Of a stretch of DNA of 52,352 bases, positions 46,284 to 52,352 are shown in pieces. Origin of the DNA: Gnetum montanum (Eukaryota > Streptophyta > Gnetopsida > Gnetales > Gnetaceae); assembly GCA_015680685.1 (NCBI GenBank), contig MNCI01028413.1:290481-342832 (forward strand), in the 5' to 3' direction. The translations under genes were made by a program, and so were the position numbers. Each line of letters opens with the position of its first letter. The first letter of the stretch is position 1. The notes beneath the pieces were generated by a model. That model did no database searches, had not been told where the DNA came from, and saw nothing but the letters and a program-made list of their open reading frames with translations.

Positions 46284-47059
46284 TGATGAGGAGCTCCCAT
46301 GGATTCCACAATCCAAGCTCTCTCAATTTCATAAAACAACAAATTTGAATAAGAAAAAAAATAAAAGCTTTATTCTTACTCAAATGAAGAAATTACAGCT
46401 AAATGGGAGTACAATTCCTAAGGATAGACAAGAGATTCAATCAAATTCTCACACACTCAATCAAAGAAAACACACATTTACATGGATCATGATCAAGGCA
46501 TCTTACCGAGACTCTTTTTCTCTCTACTATTCTCTCAACTTTGTAGACTCTCTCTTGACTAAATTAAAGGTCCAAGAGGTCTATCTATATCATTTCCCCC
46601 TATCTCTTCATCTTCTATCTTTAAATTCAAATTTTAAATCTTTAAAAACGTGTAGAAAATTGTCTCATATCCATTTGGGACATCTTAGAGGAGAATGAAA
46701 AGTCTCATAAAAAAGTGTTAACAGTTGGGGCGTCTTTAAATCATGTGGGATGTCTTCGTTGAGACATCTAAAATGTAGTTGGGACATCTCACCTGTAGTT
46801 TGGACGTCTTACTTATAAGGCCAAAATAAAAATATGCTTGTTTTGAGGTTGAGGACCTCCTGACACCTCCAGATAAGTCCCCATAGCCTTTGGAACCTCC
46901 TAAACTCATTAAAATAGTCCCAGAACGCTCCAAAACATGTCAAAATACCCTAAGATCATCATCAACAAAACAACAACAAAAATACAAACACAACAACACA
47001 CAAACATTTATGTACAAATATATTGAGGATTAGATATGGGCTAGGTGATGTCCTCATCA
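46284..47059 (-). repeat. 5' LTR (776 bp) of the minus-strand chromovirus
   Basis: The inverted termini TGATGAGGA and TCCTCATCA are intact. It matches the 3' LTR at 40420-41202 and is followed (minus) by an initiator-Met PBS. The flank ATGTT at 47060-47064 is the target-site partner of ATGTC at 40415-40419. Confidence 0.9.
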
Positions 47060-47885
47060 ATGTTCCATCTTAAATCAAGAACTAATTAGTGCATTTTTAC
47101 TTTTGTTTTACAATCTTTCATCATTTTCCTATTTCTTCAAAATTTTCCAATTCTTAATATGGTTTCCATTTTTAGTTATTTTTTCTTTTGTTTTATTTAT
47201 AATTTTCTCTTTTCTTGAGTCATTTCCTTTGTACTTTATGATTATTTACTATGATTTTTTAATAATTTTGTCATTCATGGTGTAGTAGTCAACACCATAT
47301 GTTAGGTCTTTTTCTTATGCTATCAAGATTATTGGGTAAATAATTGTCTAAAGTAGTGAGATCACATCATCCATCCCTCCATCTTTATAAATAGGTAATT
47401 TTTATAATGAAAGGATTATGGTTATTCTTACTAGAAACTAAAATTAATTAATGATCATTGTGCCTTAAAGAAAGGGGTAAAGACCAAGTAAGAATGGAAA
47501 AGAATGCGATTTCAAGGAAATTATTTGGGTTGTCTTCTTGACTTCCTTTTTGAGACCTATGACTCCTCACAAAACATATCATCACTCCTTCTATAGACCA
47601 TAAAAGAAAGTATATCTTTGTAACATGTGATTTTCAATTCAAAAAAAAAAAAAAGAATAACAAAAGAAAAGAAAAGAAAAAAGAGAATAAACAAACATCT
47701 CTGAATATCTCTTGGGATACAAGCATTGGTTATGATGCTAAAAAGACATGTTACCCATGCCTAAAGGCATCCCTCTAACTAAGGTTTAAATTTCTTCCTC
47801 AATAATCTCTAAAACTACTTCATTCTTCTCTTTTTTTCTCCTTTTGGAGTGATGCTCATTCTCTATGATTATTGTGAACTCATGA
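47060..47885 (+). other. continuation of the old gag element: 3' non-coding region, truncated
   Basis: After removal of the chromovirus this DNA continues the T-rich, TTTTGTTTTAC-containing region that follows gag-PR in the 13310 copy, and includes the TACAAGCATTGGTTATG and CTCTAACTAAGG segments at 47715-47785. It ends near 47885, where minus-strand DNA of another copy begins. No gene. Confidence 0.6.
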
Positions 47886-47889
47886 TGAT

Positions 47890-48949
47890 AAACAAGAAGG
47901 AGCACATTAAATTGAGTATATTGTTAATGGTAAGAAATCATAGATGGATGAGAGAGAGTGAAATGGAGTTCCTAATTAAGGTCACATGAAGTCCCTTGTG
48001 AATTTTATGGTTAATTGACTTGATAAGATCCATCCTTAGTCTAGACCAAAACCAACCACATTCAATGACTTTGTATTACCATTCTAAGACTAGTCCATCC
48101 CCCTAAGACACAAGAGTGCTCCACAAAAGAACCACCATTCCTTATTAGAGAAGAAAAGAGAAGTAGGAAGTGAGGAAGGATCTTAGTTAGAGGGGACCTT
48201 TAGACATGGGTAACATATCTTTCTAGTCCCATAAATAGTACTTGTATCTTGCTTATTTTGTCTAAGGTGTGTGCTTTGAATTTCCATCGTCTTTTTTTAT
48301 GAGAACCACATCATGCAAAGACTTATTTAACTTTCTTTATTAGTTGACACAGAATTGTAGGAAATCCATGAAAACACACATGCACCTAGGCAAACAAAAA
48401 GGCACAAAGAATACCAAATTCCCTTGAAGTCACACCATGTTCAAACCTTTGAATCCTTTCCAATTCTGGAAACTACCAAAGTCACAAATTTGTTAAAGTT
48501 TCATTAATGAAAAAGGGACTGCACGTTTGTAGAACAAGAAAAACCATAGAGTTTGTGGATGGGCAGATGTTGTGGACTCACTACCTATTGCATGAAAAAG
48601 AACCATGTCCTAATCATCCATAACAAAATTGAAAGCTAGAATCCAAACACCAACAATCAAATAACAAAATAGTACATACCACCATCAAGCAACGCATTAC
48701 CACTGTACTTGGTAGTTATTAACAAAAAGTTATAAAATCACACCAAAATAAAATAAAAGAAATATAAAAAAAGTGTAAAATTTTCAAGAAATAGCAAATG
48801 TACCAACGATGGTGTAAAATAAAAATTAGAAAAGATTAATAACATGAAAACAAGAAGATGTAAAATAAAGAATGTGTAAAACAAAAAATGTGTAAAACAA
48901 AAAGATGAAAAAAAATTAAGAAGCCTAAAGATTAGAATGGGGAGTGATC
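47890..48949 (-). other. 3' non-coding region of the right-hand gag element (minus), truncated
   Basis: In minus orientation it parallels 13310-14300: the TGTAAAACAAAAA repeat tract at 48870-48905, the GAGAACCACATCATGCAAAGA segment at 48300 and the GGGACTAGAAAG-type segment at 48230. It meets the plus-strand copy tail to tail near 47885. No gene. Confidence 0.6.
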
Positions 48950-50932
48950 CCCACAACTAAACATTTGGCTATGACAAGGATTAATAAATGGATAAATAGG
49001 ATCTATGCATGTATGAAACATTGGTAACCATTCATGCCCTAGCCACTAGGTGTTTGTTGGTGGTGTGGTGGTTGGGTAGAAAAATTGTTGGTCACACACT
49101 TGATGGATAAATGTATGGTGGATCAAGGTATGAGGTGTGTTAACGTTATGGATGTCCAATCCATGATGGCACCCTTGATCATGATATGGTATGCATGGAT
49201 TTGTTTGTCTCCCCACACTATTAGATTCATTGTTTGGGTTTGGGATTGGAGTAATGATGGATGGTGGTCCTTGTGTATGATCAGAGGATGGTGGTTGAGA
49301 TAGGGAAGGTGGTGCACTAGATTGGCATTTTGTTGGCTTAGATGATGTGGTGGGTTCATGCATGGTTTGCTTCAGCTCTAGAAGGGACATTTCTGATGTC
49401 ACGGTTAAGACCCATTGATATTAGCATGTCTATGCACATTCATAGAACAACTAACATTCATTTGTTGGTATTGTGGTGTTGAACCTTCTTATGTCATTGG
49501 CAGTGGCATGTAATAAGGTGAAGTATGAGAATATCTAGGGTAGGATGGATGGTAAGAGACATGAGGTGGTGATCCTTCAGGGGATGTCATGGGCTAATGG
49601 TACTCGGGAGAGTGGTAGTGGCAATTTGAAGTAAAGGATGTAGAACTAGTTGCAGAAATAGGGTGCTGAACATATCATCTGTGCAGTTTTAGACAATACG
49701 GTGGATAATATTGATTTGGTGGTGGCCTTCCCCATGACTATGGTTGTTACCACTGTGGTTGATGACCATGTCAAGGTTGGTAATAAGTCCCCCTAGGATG
49801 GTATGATTGATCATGGGACTATCTATAATTATGTTGTGGGAGAGGAAATCTCCTGGGCATGTGATTTTGCAAAAACTTTGGATTTAAGGTACCTACCCAA
49901 TACTCCTATAGATGCAACAAGACTAGGCAATGGCCCGTCAGATGGTCATATATGCAGATGTCGCATCCATTATCTACGTTTGTGGTTGAGTCTATAACCT
50001 CACTTTCTTTAGCCATTTTCTCCATTTTCCGAAAATTGTTCTTAGTTGTTTCTTGGTTCTATATCCTTTGTTTGTTATGATCACCTGGCTTATCTTACAT
50101 AATCATCTCCTTGACTGTCTCAATGAGAGTTGTAATGTTTTCATATATCCATTTGGACATCCTATTAAACTTTGCTTCTAGTTCCTCAATAGATTCTTGT
50201 ATTGGCAAGGTTTGTTGTGGGGTCACCTTATCGAGAGCGGTATCGTTCTTCTTATCATAGATTTGGACCTCATTCTATTGAAGAGTTTGGTCCCATTGAT
50301 ATTTCTCAACATTCTCCCATTTGCATATCTCTCCTTCTTCTTTTGCCACATGCTCAATTAGCTCTTACATCTGATGGGCTTGGAGCTTGTATAATTGGCC
50401 TGGGGCATACATCCCAATGGTCTCCCTTGTTTCATGATGAAGCTCATCTATGATGTGGAAAAGCTACATTTCCTTAGAGAAACCATGGCTTGGGCATCTA
50501 TTCAATAGGGAATAATATCTATCTAAGAACATGTTCAAGGGTTCATGTTGTTCTTGCTTCCACTCTTAGATTTGTCTCCTTAGGTTGGACACTCTCACAT
50601 AGGTTTGGTATTTCTCATTGAAAAGTTCCAACATTGTTAACCACCGTTGGATTGAACTTGGTCTCAATGATCTATACCACACTCTAGCTCTATAGATTAG
50701 TATCCTAGGAAAGACCTTAAGCTTTTGACACCCATTTTCAATGTTGTAGAAAGAAAAGGCATCATGGAAAGCTTGTAAATGATGTAAAGGATCTAAATTG
50801 TAACCTCCTACAAATTTAGGAATATTATTCATGTCAAGCTTAGGTAGGAAACTCTTTTTGCGATGCCTGTGAGATATCTTAATGGCCTTTGTGATCTGCA
50901 TTAGGCTATTAGGGCCAACAAGGGTTCATTGT
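48950..50932 (-). pseudogene. gag of an old Athila/Tat-like element (minus), no protease found
   Basis: The open piece 50901-50566 is the capsid-like domain, with LDMNNIPKFVGGYN, LQAFHDAFSFYN and VWYRSLRPSSIQRW. A charged segment follows, then an intact zinc knuckle at 49927-49965, a Pro/Tyr-rich linker and a Pro/Ser/Thr/His-rich part at 49402-49046. No D-S/T-G protease motif was found. The N-terminal Gag is missing: at 50932 the gag is joined directly to an LTR without a PBS, consistent with a later insertion or deletion. Confidence 0.75.
49927..49965 (-). other. intact Gag zinc knuckle, C-x2-C-x3-H-x4-C form
   Basis: The minus strand reads C-D-I-C-I-Y-D-H-L-T-G-H-C. All four ligands are present, which fixes the family spacing and supports the decayed versions at 4594-4632 and 11762-11800. 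Confidence 0.8.
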
Positions 50933-51350
50933 TGATGAGTGGCGAGGTACCCCTACACTCTACCATACGAATACGAGCGTACACGCGCGATTCGGTCGAA
51001 CTCCGCAGACTAAATGCCTTATCGCCACAAGAAACACTTGGGGTTAACCGTTCGTTGTCTTCCCAGGCTTGCTTGTATGTGTCACGGTGTATGGTTAAGC
51101 AAGTTTGAGGTATGTGATTTTTTTGGTCTTTTCGGCTTATCTTCTATGCTAACAGGAGAAAGGGTTGAGAAAACTAAACTAACTCTAACTAAGATCTAAG
51201 TCTAAATTAACTAGCGTCAGCATCCGTTCCCACTTACCGGACACACCCTGAACTATGCAACTGCAGCTTACCAAACGCTAATCGTTACTGGGATCGACAC
51301 ACGTAACGCAAGTGCTCGAAGTGGTCGTACTGAGGCACCTATTTAGCCTA

Positions 51351-51632
51351 CGTGTGATAAGCAGCTGATTCCTTAGCCAGCCGTACACACCCGTGGGTGC
51401 TCGTAACTAAGTCGTACTTATCACACGATCTAGCCTAGCAAGGAGCAGCCGATTCCTCAACTCGCCGTACACATCAGACCCGGGAGTTACCAAGCGCAGA
51501 ATCCTGGAATACGCTACTGGGTTACCAAGCGTCCAATGCTCGTAATTGAGTCGTACTCATGCATTGCGTCAAGCAGCCGATTCCTTGACTAGCCGTACAC
51601 GTCCGTAGACGCTCGTAATCAAGTCGTACTTG
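51351..51632 (-). repeat. array of the ~70-bp LTR module (about three copies, one interrupted)
   Basis: Copies at 51351-51421 and 51567-51632 flank an interrupted copy (51441-51473, then 51535-51560) that holds an inserted TTACCAAGCG-containing segment. The module is the one seen at 1051-1225. Confidence 0.7.
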
Positions 51633-51878
51633 AACACACTAGGAAAGCAGGAAAGAAAGCAATAAATGAAACCACGTGCTGCAAGGTTTATCCAAACAAG
51701 TACGTCTTTATTTCCGTACACAACTTGGGTTCAGGTTACAAGCTGCTCGAATAAAGAGCCGTTCACTCTAGGACTCCTACTGCGGGCACATGGGGAAAAT
51801 TCTAACTCTGGAGTGATCAATCTGCCAGAGCTTCGCTACACTAGCCAGGATTGGGAAAATGAAGGGAGTGTCGCCTCT

Positions 51879-51887
51879 TATTTATAG
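51879..51887 (-). promoter_or_regulatory. LTR TATA box
   Basis: CTATAAATA (minus), about 35 bases from the LTR start. A single GATATCGCG half-array lies beside it. Confidence 0.55.
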
Positions 51888-51920
51888 ATATCGCGGCGCA
51901 GTGAAAACCGCGTCTCATCA

Positions 51921-52352
51921 TACCCCCATGACTGAATGAAAACTCGTCCTCGAGTTCCTTACAATAATATCAGGTAGGTATGGGATTATTAGGGAAAATG
52001 GAACTAATGGGATGACATGTGAACGGTCCTTATTACAAGACTTGGCAAAAACTGGTGTTCATGACAACATGGGTGAACACCTTATTACAATGACATCAGG
52101 CCACAGTTGGCAGCTGAGAGAAAAGAGGAGAGAGAATAGAAGAGAAGAAAGAAGAAGAGTCTTGTTGCTGCCAACGCCTAGATTGCACCTTTCGTTGTCC
52201 ATCTGTAAGCGCATTATCAATTCCATTCCTTGCGTGATGCTTCAGCGCTGCTCCATTCCAAGTGTCTGCTCTAGGTCCATTCCGTTGTTGTATGATTGCC
52301 ATCTGCACACACAACACAATCATATATTAGCAAGGGTAATTGAATCATTAAG
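51921..52352 (-). other. 3' internal region of an Athila/Tat-like element running off the right edge
   Basis: In minus orientation it parallels 14800-15225 and ends with the conserved GTCATGGGGGTA next to the LTR. It includes a TTGTGTGTGCAG followed by ATGG (minus, about 52290-52305) and a 60-70 codon frame to about 52096 that is only partly kept in the plus-strand copy. No pol sequence is visible in this part. Confidence 0.65.

Larger units (their letters stand above)
50933..51920 (-). repeat. LTR (988 bp), CpG-rich young copy of the Athila/Tat-like family
   Basis: In minus orientation it starts TGATGAGACGCGG after GTCATGGGGGTA and ends CACTCATCA. A TATA box lies at 51879-51887. It keeps many CpGs (for example CGAGCGTACACGCGCG at about 50975) that are TG or CA in the other copies, so it looks the youngest. 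The DNA to its left is older gag without a PBS, so it is probably the 3' LTR of an element that lies mostly beyond the right edge. Confidence 0.85.

Noticed and set aside
47103-47285. Phe-rich 60-codon frame resembling a transmembrane peptide
   Set aside because: It is a product of the T-rich non-coding tract after gag; no family or conserved frame.
47641-47690. A-rich tract considered as a retroposed poly(A) tail
   Set aside because: No target duplication or coding sequence adjoins it; it lies in the low-complexity non-coding region of the gag element.

Overview
The window is intergenic plant DNA made almost entirely of nested, decayed LTR retrotransposons. I found no host gene, tRNA or rRNA. 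Evidence for a land plant with a large, heavily methylated, repeat-dense genome: Ty3/gypsy elements with chromodomains, a gag-protease family primed by tRNA-Asp, initiator-Met-primed elements, and widespread CpG and CHG decay (in-frame stops that are mostly TAG, palindromes that differ by C-to-T or G-to-A). The sequence does not settle the species or clade.

Layout, left to right. (1) 1-7392, minus strand: Athila/Tat-like gag-protease elements in tandem. LTR 6612-7392, PBS, a gag-PR pseudogene without pol, LTR 631-1578, then a second PBS and gag running off the left edge. (2) 7393-24352, plus strand: one old Tekay/Del-like chromovirus. It keeps part of its 5' LTR (7393-8810), a gag/PR remnant, RT-RNaseH-integrase-chromodomain (18507-21605) and a full 3' LTR (21622-24352). 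(3) Inside its protease gene sits a 9.1-kb block (9394-18511) of plus-strand Athila/Tat-like material: truncated LTR, gag-PR, LTR 15226-15998, a second gag, and an inverted LTR fragment. That second gag contains a single N at 17156 flanked by a near-perfect 969-bp direct repeat, most likely an unmerged assembly overlap. (4) 24353-36127: AT-rich DNA with a diverged tandem repeat, interrupted by a solo-LTR-like copy (27050-28227) and a complete Ty1/copia-like element (28424-34836, minus, TSD AACAT). The copia-like element has gag but no recognisable pol; in its place is a second ORF behind its own LTR-like promoter. (5) 36128-47885, plus: a very old Athila/Tat-like gag element, split by a complete Ty3/gypsy chromovirus (40420-47059, minus, TSD ATGTC/ATGTT). 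(6) 47890-52352, minus: another old gag element joined to a CpG-rich, younger-looking LTR (50933-51920) and the 3' end of an element running off the right edge.

The gag-PR elements and the copia-like element lack reverse transcriptase and integrase, so they would have depended on enzymes supplied in trans. Two features recur across unrelated families and are the most interesting signals here. First, the U3 regions carry arrays of short CpG-containing palindromes (GCGATATCGC in the Athila/Tat-like LTRs; GACGTC in the copia-like and minus-strand chromovirus LTRs). Second, the copia-like element places the same kind of array, plus a TATA box, in front of its internal ORF.
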